Shown: positions 33,740 to 43,498 of the stretch, piece by piece
Numbering within the stretch: the first letter of the stretch is position 1
How the letters are laid out: the number at the start of each line of letters is the position of its first letter
Assembly: GCA_036320915.1 (NCBI GenBank)
Contig: JAXBDG010000014.1
Coordinates: 992,001 to 1,056,000, forward strand
DNA from: Linnemannia elongata
Lineage: Eukaryota; Mortierellomycota; Mortierellomycetes; Mortierellales; Mortierellaceae
DNA length: 64,000 nt
Direction of reading: 5' to 3'
Notes under the pieces: generated by a model
Seen by the model: only the letters and a program-made list of their open reading frames with translations
Database searches by the model: none
Told to the model about the DNA's origin: nothing
Made by a program: the position numbers and the translations under genes

Positions 33740-35488
33740 ATGAAGTCTGCTACAGCCCGATTCTTCGACCTGCCAGAGTTGATCCCTCTGATCGGCATAT
33801 ACCTGGAGCGACACGATCTCTCGGCATTCATGAAGACCTCTCATCAGATGCACACCATTCTGCTCCCGCTCTTCCACCGAGTTGTGCCCCTACACACTTT
33901 CAAGACCCCAGAAACCCTGCAAGCCCTGGCAAGGAACGCGATGGTCACCTCCCATCTTATGACGGATCAGACTGCCTGTGGCCGCTATAGCGACGTTGTC
34001 ACTAAAGCCCTTCAATCAAATGACCCCTCCATCAAGTTCAAAAAGGGGATCCCTACCTATATCCCCTCGGAGGAGGCATTGGAGGCACTCTGTCAAGGTG
34101 GCGAATTCCCAGCCCAGCTCTATCAAGTCTTGCGCCTCAGTCCTCGTCTCACTCAATTGGACTTGATGCACATTAGCATCAACAACGACCTCACGCTGCA
34201 CCTTCTGGCAAGAGTCATTTCAGGAATCGACACTCTCGAATCCTTATTAATTGCGACATACTCCAACGCCCGTCTCTTCTCCCAGATCCCATCGTACATA
34301 TTCAACAGCTGTCCACCGTCTCTCAAGTCCCTCGATTTCAAGCTTTACAACACCATCGCTTCACGGGCAACAAGATTCAGCACAACTGCAACTCAGGAGA
34401 GCAATAGTATCAAGACACTACAGTCGTCATTGTCGATACCAGGACCAGGACGACAAATTCGATCTCTCAGCAACTTGACGCAATGGAGGTTCATGCATGA
34501 CGACGTCGATGACCTGAGCGATATCATTTGCTCCATCTTGGAGAGCTGCCCCAACCTTCGATCAATGGACGTTCCATCTCTCGGCGGCCCCCAACAAATC
34601 GAACGTCTCAAAAGGCTGGTTGCCAATTGCCTTCCACACCTCCAGAGTCTGTCACAGCACGACCTTGAACACGGCACCATGAATGATGGCACTGCAATGT
34701 TTACAGTCACCAACGCGATGCGACCCGACACACTTGAGTTGGTTTACATTCTTCAGTACTCGGAAATATTTCCGACCATTGATCGGGAACTGCAGAGGCA
34801 CAAAAGATCGCTAAAATGGATCGAACTCGACGACTGTATGGGGATCGAGTCTGAAACGATTACCTCGCTTCTCTTCCAGTATCCAGCCTTGGAAGTGCTC
34901 AAGGTGAACACTTTTGATTACACGAGGGGTGTGGAGGTTGATATCGAGCAATTGGTGGAGAAAAAATGGGTGGCGACCAGACTCCGGGAGCTTCAACTGA
35001 TCGTCAACACCGAGCCAGGAGAGGTGGACGAGGAAGAGGAATTCGAAAGTGACAGGAGAAAATACCTGGAGAAATTTTGTCGTCAACTGGGAGCTATAGA
35101 GTCATTGGAGGTGTTGGATCTGTGGGTTCCCTCTGATGAGGATGGTGCGTATGATGATTATTGGGACGTTCTTGGCCCTCGCTTTTCATTGTTGGGTATG
35201 CTGTCGTTGGGCGACAGTGCAGTAAATGGTGAACGATGGGGATGCCTTGGATTGTTGGCTGGGCTAAAGAACTTACAGGCCGTTCGAGGATCGTTTTTCA
35301 TTCAATATGCGCCGGCGTCTTATAAAATCACCCAAGAGGATGCCGAGTTTATAGTCAAGCATTGGCCTCGGCTCAAAGTCCTGGAACTTTACAGAGAGAG
35401 TGAGCGTTATGTCGATTTATCCCCTCCGGTTGAGTATCTTTTGCGAGAGTTACCAGGCCTTTGCATCTTTGCTACAGAAAGATACTGA
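33740..35488 (+). CDS. F-box/LRR-like protein, cluster member 2
   Basis: Single exon, 582 residues, start MKSATARFFDLPELIPLIGI. The F-box-like region is residues ~8-50 (YLERHDLSAFMKTSHQMHTI). The middle is rich in leucine segments spaced like LRRs (LSPRLTQLDLMHISINNDLT, LESCPNLRSMDVPSLGG, LFQYPALEVLKVNTF). The C-terminal module is well kept: LLAGLKNLQAVRGSF, then EDAEFIVKHWPRLKVLELY and a final LLRELPGL. That final segment resembles the tail of the miniature gene just upstream, so this copy or a close relative may be its parent. Predicted SCF substrate adaptor; target unknown. Confidence 0.85.
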   Translation: MKSATARFFDLPELIPLIGIYLERHDLSAFMKTSHQMHTILLPLFHRVVPLHTFKTPETLQALARNAMVTSHLMTDQTACGRYSDVVTKALQSNDPSIKFKKGIPTYIPSEEALEALCQGGEFPAQLYQVLRLSPRLTQLDLMHISINNDLTLHLLARVISGIDTLESLLIATYSNARLFSQIPSYIFNSCPPSLKSLDFKLYNTIASRATRFSTTATQESNSIKTLQSSLSIPGPGRQIRSLSNLTQWRFMHDDVDDLSDIICSILESCPNLRSMDVPSLGGPQQIERLKRLVANCLPHLQSLSQHDLEHGTMNDGTAMFTVTNAMRPDTLELVYILQYSEIFPTIDRELQRHKRSLKWIELDDCMGIESETITSLLFQYPALEVLKVNTFDYTRGVEVDIEQLVEKKWVATRLRELQLIVNTEPGEVDEEEEFESDRRKYLEKFCRQLGAIESLEVLDLWVPSDEDGAYDDYWDVLGPRFSLLGMLSLGDSAVNGERWGCLGLLAGLKNLQAVRGSFFIQYAPASYKITQEDAEFIVKHWPRLKVLELYRESERYVDLSPPVEYLLRELPGLCIFATERY

Positions 35489-36059
35489 ATAAAACACATG
35501 GTTTTTTTTTAGCATTTACCAGTTTGAACGACAGGCAATGCAAGGCCTGGGTTGGGTTGCAGCTAAGCAGAATTGGTAGATCACTCAAGGTCCAAAGGTG
35601 GGAGAAAGAAACATTGCATTAATTGGGATCAGGAGAGTCGAAAAATGTTAAGAGCGCGCTGCAATTCGTGGAAGGGTGTCTTGTCTGTGTTGTCTGTGTT
35701 GTCTGTCTATTCATAGGTGCGGATTCTCCTACCCCTTGGACCACATTATGATTATGCGTTTGAAGGGACGCGCATTGACACCGACGGGAGGAAAGAAAAC
35801 GTATGGCAAAGCAGTATGGGCTAGGTTTTGGTTGAACACAAAATAAAGGCAAAAAGTCTGAGAGACCAGTATCCTCGACGACAACAGAAGCAGCAGGAGC
35901 ATAGGAGCACAGACGCACCAAGCTCGGAAGCATAAAAGGGACACAGAAGGAACAAAAATTGGGGTTGATTATTCGCTTTTTACATTTCTTCCGTTCGTTC
36001 CTTGACTTTTCCATTATTCGCAAAAACTACTCTCCTTACTTCACTCGCACCTCTTCATC
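35489..36059. other. Spacer within the F-box cluster
   Basis: No gene seen on either strand. Immediately before the ATG at 36060 there is a short pyrimidine-rich leader. Confidence 0.4.
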
Positions 36060-37973
36060 ATGGCAGCTGCAAAATGTTTCTTTGCAATCCAGGACCTCGT
36101 CGACACCCTCGCACCCTTACTACACGTCCAAGACATATCCAGGCTTATGCAGACAAGTCGAAACATGCAAGAACATTGGCAGCCTTTACTCTATCGGACC
36201 ATCAACATGACCTACTACTCCAGGGGTAAGAGGCTCTTGCGATCTGCCGACTCCAAACTTGCCCTCGGCCGGAATGTCCGTCATGTCCGTCTCCTCAAAC
36301 TGGGTCTTGCCGAAATGGTGTACTTGTTTAACTCGATGGTGGCATTTATCGACATTGCCTCGCCTGATGCAGGGTCGGAAATCCGACCAGCATGGTTGCC
36401 CTTGCCCGATCGTGCTACGTTTCACGTGGTCCCTCTGCCCTGCATGGCGCAACTGAAGCAGCTCGAGGTGTTTTTCGATCGGTCGAAGGATAACACCATG
36501 TGTCCCTACCGCATGCCTAGTATCAACAACTCTCGTGCTAACCTCGCTCAAGTCTGCTGGATTGCTGCAAGGAGTCCAAATCTCGTTGACCTCAATTTGA
36601 AGTCGATTGCCATCAAGGACGAACGAGGGCTGCGATTGTTGATGACGACACTCACTGGACTCTCCCGACTCCGAACGTTCAGACTGAGTCTGGTCGCAAA
36701 AGCCTCTCAGTGGCGCCACTGGGGCTCTGCCATTTTCTTCAGCTGCCCCACCACCATTCAAAAGATACAAATCGACATGCAGGACATCGCCGCCGACCAG
36801 TATCTTGCCAGTGCCGACGGCATCCATGAGCGAGACCGCACAGACCGGAACCATGGATTCAACGGCGGAATTGACGAGGACGACAACGAGGTGGAGTCGC
36901 CAACACTACGGACGGAGAGGTTGGTCAACTTGAAGGAGCTTATGCTGTGGGAGATGGATAAGAGCACGACCGCACAAGACATTGTTGCACTCTTCATCCA
37001 TTGTCCCAGCATTGAGACGCTTACCCTTTCCAACATTCGCGGAAACTACGACACGGAGATTGTTGCGCAGTTTGTTGGAGAACTTTGTCCTCGTCTACGG
37101 CAAATCAGCTGCAGAGAATGGAGAGGCGAGGGCCAGACAAAACAGCTGCCGTTCCGGATCATGTCTGCGATACCAGAGCACGGACTCCAGGAGATCAACT
37201 GCCACTCGTCTTCTTTCATCTTGAATGACGCCGTGGCACGGAAATCCTTTGCGCGCCACTCCATCACCTTAGAGACCGTCGTCTTTGATACATGTGTTGG
37301 GGTCAACAGTCAATCCCTTGCAGTGATTCTGGCAGAATGTCCGAATCTGGTGGTCCTTCAAGTTACCTGGTCTCACATTTACAAAGGACCTGCTCTCCAC
37401 CTCGAGGATGCGATCTCTGTTCCATGGGGTTCTAACAAGTACCGTCGCCTATCACTCACAATCGGCATACCTGTGATTCACCCCACCGACGCCAGCGAGC
37501 GACCTTACTACATGCAAAAAGGTCCGGTTGTCCTCACAGAAGCCGAGACGGAGCGCTTTGCACTTCTCGAAAAATTCTACAAGCAGATTGGGTCTTTGCA
37601 CGAACTTGAATTCCTCGATCTGCGCGTGGACATGGTGAACGCTCTCGGTGAGGTGTTCGACGACACAACCTACGAGCACCTGTCGTTCCCTGGCTTACTC
37701 TCCTTGGGCAACAAGCGGACCGGAAGAGTAGGGTATTTGGATCTGTTGAGTGGACTAAACAAGCTGAAGGAGCTCCGAGGATCGGTGTACGCGCGTACAG
37801 ACGAGACAGAGAAGACGATGGGCTTGCGTGAGATTGTTTGGATTGATCAGTTTTGGCCACGGTTAGAGCTTGCAGAATTCTTATTCGAAAATGAGCCAGT
37901 CAGCGAGCCTTTCCAATGGTTACAGGATCAGAGGGATTCTTTTTTGTTGGAGTTGTCTGTCTCACGTCTTTAA
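36060..37973 (+). CDS. F-box/LRR-like protein, cluster member 3
   Basis: Single exon, 637 residues. N-terminal F-box-like region, residues ~5-50 (FFAIQDLVDTLAPLLHVQDI, SRLMQTSRNMQEHWQPLLYR). The subgroup signature LALGRNVRHVRLLKLGLAEM follows. The middle has repeated leucine segments (SRLRTFRLSLVAK, LVNLKELMLWEMDKSTTAQD, CPNLVVLQVTW). The C-terminal module is complete: FPGLLSLGNKRTGRVGYLDL, LSGLNKLKELRGS, REIVWIDQFWPRLELAEF, then WLQDQRDS. Overall layout and length match the proteins at 31067 and 38876, so these three form one subgroup. The 3' half of another subgroup member lies directly downstream, starting about 25 bases after this stop. Confidence 0.86.
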   Translation: MAAAKCFFAIQDLVDTLAPLLHVQDISRLMQTSRNMQEHWQPLLYRTINMTYYSRGKRLLRSADSKLALGRNVRHVRLLKLGLAEMVYLFNSMVAFIDIASPDAGSEIRPAWLPLPDRATFHVVPLPCMAQLKQLEVFFDRSKDNTMCPYRMPSINNSRANLAQVCWIAARSPNLVDLNLKSIAIKDERGLRLLMTTLTGLSRLRTFRLSLVAKASQWRHWGSAIFFSCPTTIQKIQIDMQDIAADQYLASADGIHERDRTDRNHGFNGGIDEDDNEVESPTLRTERLVNLKELMLWEMDKSTTAQDIVALFIHCPSIETLTLSNIRGNYDTEIVAQFVGELCPRLRQISCREWRGEGQTKQLPFRIMSAIPEHGLQEINCHSSSFILNDAVARKSFARHSITLETVVFDTCVGVNSQSLAVILAECPNLVVLQVTWSHIYKGPALHLEDAISVPWGSNKYRRLSLTIGIPVIHPTDASERPYYMQKGPVVLTEAETERFALLEKFYKQIGSLHELEFLDLRVDMVNALGEVFDDTTYEHLSFPGLLSLGNKRTGRVGYLDLLSGLNKLKELRGSVYARTDETEKTMGLREIVWIDQFWPRLELAEFLFENEPVSEPFQWLQDQRDSFLLELSVSRL

Positions 37974-37999
37974 TGTTCTCTTTCGTTGTACTGCACAGG

Positions 38000-38758
38000 A
38001 AGAAAATAAAAGATGCCTCCTGTGGGACAGTGCGGACGATCCTTCAAGAGTGTCGGTCGCTGGAAGGCCTTCTCATTTGGAGCGTGGACTCGCCCCGCGA
38101 CTTCTCTATCAGTCTCAAGGATGCCGTCGCGGCGATTCCTTGGGCGTGCACTGGAATCAAGGATCTGCGCCTTGTTGTCAAGATTCACGAGCTGTACAGG
38201 ACAATGGGCGAGAACGAGGAGTATGAGGATGATGAGCTTCGACCTTACTATGAACGACCGGCGCCGGTATTCCTCACAGACTTTGAGAAGGAGCAGTTTT
38301 CGTTATCGGAGCGGCTCTTTCGACAAATTGGCGCGCTTGTGGATCTTGAGGTCCTTGCGTTACGGTCAAATGTCATTCCAGAGGGGCATGAAGAGAACGA
38401 TGGCATGTGGGGGATGGACACATACCTGAGAGAGTCCTTTCCAGCACTACTCTCATTGGGGGATCAGGAGAGAGGGCGGCCAGGGTTCCTGGGCTTGCTT
38501 TCGGGGTTAACAAAGCTGAGACGACTTTTTGGATCGATGGAGGTTAACGACAAGGGGAACTCGGCGATTATATGATGGAGCGAGGCGCATTGGCTGGCGG
38601 AGCATTTGCCAAGTCTTGAGCAGGCAGAGTTCTATTCTGTCTCCACGCCTTTTCAAGTGCCTGCTCAGATCGCTCCGCATATGCAGTGGTTGACAGAGCA
38701 GCGACCTACCCTGAAGATATGGAGCACGTTCCTCCAAGTCTTTGCTCTACGACACTGA
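38000..38758 (+). pseudogene. 5'-truncated F-box gene fragment with in-frame stop
   Basis: Corresponds to the last ~250 residues of an F-box protein of the 38876 subgroup: VRTILQECRSLEGLLIWSVD (there LRTILCECRSLEEFVMIQAD), DAVAAIPWACTGIKDLRLVV, RPYYERPAPVFLTDFEKEQF, and SFPALLSLGDQERGRPGFLG. The reading frame stops at TGA 38573-38575, then continues in the same frame with the normal module WLAEHLPSLEQAEF to a terminal stop at 38756-38758. The N-terminal half with the F-box is missing. Its 5' edge follows TGCACAG, which looks like a splice acceptor. It could therefore be read as an alternative last exon of the gene at 36060, but a decayed copy is the simpler explanation. Confidence 0.75.
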
Positions 38759-38875
38759 GTGTCGCAAAAAATAAAAGATGGTAGGATTGATCAGTGACTG
38801 TCTAGGTTGTTCGTTCCAATTGCTCTTTTATCTGCGTGATCGTTTGATATTCTTTTCGTTGTCCCAAACACACCC

Positions 38876-40948
38876 ATGTCAACTGCCACCGCGTCCTCTT
38901 CCTTCTCGGCCTGCCATAGGTTCCTCGCCATCCCAGAACTGGTCGCAGAACTCGCAGGATGCCTCGACAACAAATCACTCCACCGACTGATGCTCACCAG
39001 TCGGCGACTGTCCACCTTCTGCGAGTCATCCGTTTACCATTCCGTGGTTCTCAACAGTCTTGACAGATGCAGTTTTGAACGCATTGCATCTCGCGATTAC
39101 CTAGTAGCCTTGGCCAGGAATGTCCAGCATGTCAAGTCGCTCGACTCGGGGTTGCTCTTTGCAGTCTACCAGTTTCACTCTACCTTGGCTTCTCAGCAGC
39201 AAGAGCGGGATAAGGAGCGCGAGCAGGAACGAGAGCGGGAACGGAAAATGGGCGACAACAACTCGCGTGGACCTCTTTCGATCCGAGACTTGTTACCAAT
39301 ACCGGAATGGACGCCACTGCCGGACATTCTCTCTCCCCAGATGGAGCTGGTACTTCTCCCGCCCATGTGCAACCTCACGCACTTCAAGATGAATTTCAAT
39401 CGATTGATACACCATCGCCTCCACCTCGCCTACCTCCCCAGCTACGACAGTACATCAAGGTCACTTCTGCAGGCCACCTGGCTAATACACCAAAGCCCCC
39501 ATCTGGTCGACATTGATATGGACCATGTTGGTCTGGAATCCTTTCGGGACATCCAAACTTTGCCGACCGTCATCTATGGCCTGCACAAGCTGCGGAAGCT
39601 AAGGCTGCACTTTTCGCTCCCCCGGTCCGAATGGGGGTTCCTTGGCACGACCCTGTTTTTCAGCTGTCCTCCCTCACTTCGACACCTGAGGATTGAGATG
39701 TTCTACACCAACAGCGCCCTGACTGACCCAGGCCTGCTCGCCATATCGCCAACCCCGCCTCGACGAGAGGAACCGTTACTGGAGTTGAAGTCGTTTTTTG
39801 TTCAACGGGTTATGGCCACCACGACTCAGGAGTTTCTTTCACATTTTCAACACTGTCCTGCATTAGAGGAGCTTCATATCCCAAAAATAGGCGACTCGGG
39901 ACTGGATATTGCGACCATCACTCGGTTTATTGGATCACACTGCCGGAATCTGCGGAGTATCGCCCAGGACAGTTATCAACCTGGCCAAACACTACCACTG
40001 AGTCTGGGGATCTTGGAGACCATGGCGCCTCAATCGCTTCAGAAACTCAATAGCATCCAGTGTTTTGAACGGGAAATCATACAGAACGATTTTAGCGGGC
40101 TCTTCCGTCGACATTCAACAACCCTTCGATCGATTGAACTTTCACCATGCTGGCAGATCAGGAGCAACACATTGCGGACGATTCTATGTGAGTGCCGGTC
40201 GCTGGAGGAGTTTGTGATGATCCAAGCCGACTCGCCAAGTCATTGCGGGATTGACCTTGTTGATGCGGTGGCAGCGCCTTGGGTTTGCACCAACATTGTT
40301 CGACTTTTTTTGGTGGTTAACCTGCAGGACTTTCGAGAGCCTTCGCCTCCTAATGCTATTACGACGGCAAATACAGGGCGTGAGGACGACAATGGCGATT
40401 GGAATGGCGCGGCAGGGATGGAAGCCTGGAAGCCATATTATGAGCGGAAAGGTCCGATTGTTTTCACCGCCAAGGAGGAGGACCAATTTCGTTCACTGGA
40501 ACTCTTTTACCAACAACTTGGACAACTCACCCAACTAGAATATATATCGCTAAAGGCACAACTGGATACTGATTTTGGCGACGACAACTGGGTGAACGAA
40601 ATGCAGCAGTGGCTAATCTATCAGAGGAATACCCTACCAGGAATGTTGAGTCTGGGCGATCCCAAGACGGGCCGACCTGGGTTTTTACATTTGTTTTCGG
40701 GGTGGAAGAAACTGAAGAGTCTTATGGGGTCGGTTGCTTTGGACACAGCAGAGACACGGAGGACTGTTCGGTTACGGGAGATGAAGTTTATGCTTGAGCA
40801 GTGGCCGGCGTTGACGCAGGTTGAGTTTATGCAGGCTGAGGAGCCGGAAGTGGAAGAGCTGGTGGCGGGTGATGGTGATGGTGAAGGGGGGCCGACAGCT
40901 CTTGAGTGGTTGCAGGATGAGCGACCGGACATTGAGATAGTGTTGTAG
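38876..40948 (+). CDS. F-box/LRR-like protein, cluster member 4
   Basis: Single exon, 690 residues. The F-box-like region is residues ~14-60 (HRFLAIPELVAELAGCLDNK, LHRLMLTSRRLSTFCESSVY). The subgroup signature LVALARNVQHVKSLDSGLLF is followed by a charged, probably helical insertion at ~103-124 made mostly of Glu, Arg, Lys and Gln. Leucine-rich segments fill the middle (LHKLRKLRLHFSLPRSEWGF, CPALEELHIPKIGDSGLD, CRNLRSIAQDSYQ). The C-terminal module (LPGMLSLGDPKTGRPGFLHL, FSGWKKLKSLMGS, MLEQWPALTQVEF) is interrupted by an acidic Gly-rich loop before the final ALEWLQDERPDIEIVL. Intact and likely functional; a substrate receptor by inference. Confidence 0.86.
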   Translation: MSTATASSSFSACHRFLAIPELVAELAGCLDNKSLHRLMLTSRRLSTFCESSVYHSVVLNSLDRCSFERIASRDYLVALARNVQHVKSLDSGLLFAVYQFHSTLASQQQERDKEREQERERERKMGDNNSRGPLSIRDLLPIPEWTPLPDILSPQMELVLLPPMCNLTHFKMNFNRLIHHRLHLAYLPSYDSTSRSLLQATWLIHQSPHLVDIDMDHVGLESFRDIQTLPTVIYGLHKLRKLRLHFSLPRSEWGFLGTTLFFSCPPSLRHLRIEMFYTNSALTDPGLLAISPTPPRREEPLLELKSFFVQRVMATTTQEFLSHFQHCPALEELHIPKIGDSGLDIATITRFIGSHCRNLRSIAQDSYQPGQTLPLSLGILETMAPQSLQKLNSIQCFEREIIQNDFSGLFRRHSTTLRSIELSPCWQIRSNTLRTILCECRSLEEFVMIQADSPSHCGIDLVDAVAAPWVCTNIVRLFLVVNLQDFREPSPPNAITTANTGREDDNGDWNGAAGMEAWKPYYERKGPIVFTAKEEDQFRSLELFYQQLGQLTQLEYISLKAQLDTDFGDDNWVNEMQQWLIYQRNTLPGMLSLGDPKTGRPGFLHLFSGWKKLKSLMGSVALDTAETRRTVRLREMKFMLEQWPALTQVEFMQAEEPEVEELVAGDGDGEGGPTALEWLQDERPDIEIVL

Positions 40949-41340
40949 TGATAAACATGATCCACCTTGTGTTTTTTTCATTAGTGCAAGTACTTGTAGG
41001 TGCAGCGAGGTCGTGGTTGATGTGAGTGAGAGAAGCGACAATTAATAGAAAACAACGTTATCGCGCGCTTTGCTTTATCTTCTTTCTTTTGTTATCGCCT
41101 TCCACATCAGACGTACAAAAGTAGAAAGTGCATATAAAATATGTGTAGGATTTTTTGTTGCATTTACTGCGTCAATGAATACTTGGTGGCGAGTGCTGAC
41201 TTTTGTCAATTGTATCATGGAGGAGTCAGAAAGAACTCAAACTAACCCTCTCTCTTCTTTTTCTTTTTTTTTAACACCAAAACTTTCACACCCGCAATCG
41301 CGAACAACCCCACGTCGAACAAAACCTGGAGGGACACCGA
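40949..41340. other. Short spacer in the F-box cluster
   Basis: No gene visible; it contains the 3' flank of the gene ending at 40948 and the leader of the gene starting at 41341. Confidence 0.4.
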
Positions 41341-43329
41341 ATGACATCACTCCCACCACTACCTTTACTCATCTTTGAGATCCCCCATATTCAGGATGAC
41401 ATCTGCGCATACCTTTCACGCGACAGTCTGGCCCACTGCACCGCCGTCTCACGTCTCTGGTCCTTGTTATTCACACCGTACCTTTACCGAACTATCGACT
41501 TGACACATATCAGAACTGTTGCGCATTTCAAGGATCGGGCGGCTGCTGTTTCTGCACTCGTGAGGTATAGGAGCAGTGTGCAGACGATAAAGACTTCTGC
41601 GGTGAACAAACTTTTGCTGGCTATCCTCCGGGACGACGACGCGATGGTTGTGGCCAGATCTGCTGCTTCTTCTACTACGGATGATAATGTCTCGTCCTCC
41701 TCTATGGCCCCACTCTCGGTGAACCTGCTACCGAACTTCATGTATAATACCCTGGAACTCTGGAAGTTCACGAACCTCCGCACCTTCGAATGGTCCGCCT
41801 CTAAAACAACTGTTTTCTCAGACTTTCCCGTCATACCACCCCAGAGCGACGCAGCGTACCCCCCATTCAGCAACAATACCAATAACAATGACGGGAGTAT
41901 GACAGCCCTGCAGTTCATTGGCCTCCACATTGACTGCCTCGAGTCCATCTCGCTCAAGTTCCGGATCCTCACTCGACAGCACGTTAGGAGTTTGAAGGAT
42001 TTGTTAAGGGGGCCAAGGCCGAGGTTGAGGAGGTTGGTTGTGGAGTATGTGCAAGCGAATGTTCGACGGAGTGTTATGAAGCAACTTGTGTGGACTGCTT
42101 TGGCGCTTTATGGGACAAGGTCTGTTGTTGACGGCAGTGGGAGCTGTGACGGCGATGGCGAAGGCGGGAGCCGCAGTAATGGACAAGCGGCGTTGGAAAC
42201 GTTTCTTTTGATTTGGGATCAAAACGGACAATATGGTTGGGATATCGAAAGCAACAGCGACACCGAGGAAGAAAGTGAACCCAACAACCACCACCACCAC
42301 CGCACTTCCTTCCATTCCGCATTGCAACCCCGTGGACAGCCTCGTCAGAGCCATGTCAAGGACCTGAGTTTCAGTTTCGACAACGAGAGGCTAGAAGTAA
42401 CCCTCATCCGGCCCCTCCTCCAACGATGCCCTGATCTCGAATCCCTCTCGCTCTGGACCATCGATCGAGGCTCGCTCCTCGACCAACTCCCCGACCTGTT
42501 ACGGAAATTCTGTCCGCAATTCAGAAACCTGGGTGTGGGCACTATCAATGCTGAGGACGCTGAGATCTCGCAGTTGATCGCTGGATGCTCTCGAACCGTT
42601 AACCATGTCGACGATGAATCTTCAACAACCTCTACATCAACCGTAAAGATTACAGGATTGCAAGAGTTCCGGATCTTGTCGCAGATTGAGGATTTCGACG
42701 AGATCTCGTCACTAGCCCTAGGACGGTACCACGGTGCTTCATTGGAGACACTAGATATCTCACAACAGACCCGGTTCCCAACACACCTGTTCCTGCAGTT
42801 GATCAAGCATTGTCCGAGACTGCGTAGCCTGCGCTGTAGCATTGAACTCCGTAAAGAGCACCATGGCCAGAAGATTGATTATTCAGCCCTCTTGTCGACC
42901 CAGTCCAACGATGTTAGTAATGACTGGCCGTTCGCCGCGACACTCAAGTACCTGGATTTGGCAGTCTACCGTGGCTCAGACCTAGAAATGGAGTCGAATT
43001 ACCGACATGGTGACGGGTCCGTCAGCGATCGGTACATCGCTTACCTATACACCCAAGTCGCCCGCATGACACACCTCGAAGAGTGGCGCCTAGGAGGGTG
43101 GATGATGCTTTTGAGACTCGGTTGGGGCCTAGACAAGTTGTCAGGCCTGAAATCGCTGAAAGTGTTGGACCTGCGCGAACACACTTTTATCCGGCTGTCT
43201 GAGGAGGAAGTTGAGTGGATATCGGATAATTGGACGTCGTTGATCGAGGTCTGGGGGTTGAAGAGTCCCAATCTGCAACCGATTGTTCGGCAACTCAAAG
43301 CACGGCGACCCATGATCGAGATCTTGTAG
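41341..43329 (+). CDS. F-box/LRR-like protein, cluster member 5
   Basis: Single exon, 662 residues. The F-box near residues 8-52 is closer to the classical form than in its neighbours (LLIFEIPHIQDDICAYLSRD, then HCTAVSRLWSLLFTPYLYRT). The middle contains low-complexity Gly/Ser and Asn/His insertions between leucine-rich segments (LRTFEWSAS, LLQRCPDLESLSLWTIDRGS, HCPRLRSLRCSIELRKE). The C-terminal module is LDKLSGLKSLKVLDLREHTF followed by EEEVEWISDNWTSLIEVWG; the P of the WP pair is T here. It is the last plus-strand gene of the cluster and converges on the Arb1-like gene, with only 169 bases between the two stops. Confidence 0.86.
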   Translation: MTSLPPLPLLIFEIPHIQDDICAYLSRDSLAHCTAVSRLWSLLFTPYLYRTIDLTHIRTVAHFKDRAAAVSALVRYRSSVQTIKTSAVNKLLLAILRDDDAMVVARSAASSTTDDNVSSSSMAPLSVNLLPNFMYNTLELWKFTNLRTFEWSASKTTVFSDFPVIPPQSDAAYPPFSNNTNNNDGSMTALQFIGLHIDCLESISLKFRILTRQHVRSLKDLLRGPRPRLRRLVVEYVQANVRRSVMKQLVWTALALYGTRSVVDGSGSCDGDGEGGSRSNGQAALETFLLIWDQNGQYGWDIESNSDTEEESEPNNHHHHRTSFHSALQPRGQPRQSHVKDLSFSFDNERLEVTLIRPLLQRCPDLESLSLWTIDRGSLLDQLPDLLRKFCPQFRNLGVGTINAEDAEISQLIAGCSRTVNHVDDESSTTSTSTVKITGLQEFRILSQIEDFDEISSLALGRYHGASLETLDISQQTRFPTHLFLQLIKHCPRLRSLRCSIELRKEHHGQKIDYSALLSTQSNDVSNDWPFAATLKYLDLAVYRGSDLEMESNYRHGDGSVSDRYIAYLYTQVARMTHLEEWRLGGWMMLLRLGWGLDKLSGLKSLKVLDLREHTFIRLSEEEVEWISDNWTSLIEVWGLKSPNLQPIVRQLKARRPMIEIL

Positions 43330-43498
43330 GATATCGTTTTCTTTTTATGATGCAGAATAGACTAGACGTAAAAAAAAAAGGACTAGACAAGCAAAGTAGC
43401 AATATTTTGAACGCATTGAAGCAAAAGCGGGTAAAAAGTTGAAGGTATGAATAGTCAAGTGCTTAGGTAATGCGGACGAAATTATAGCGACCAGAATT

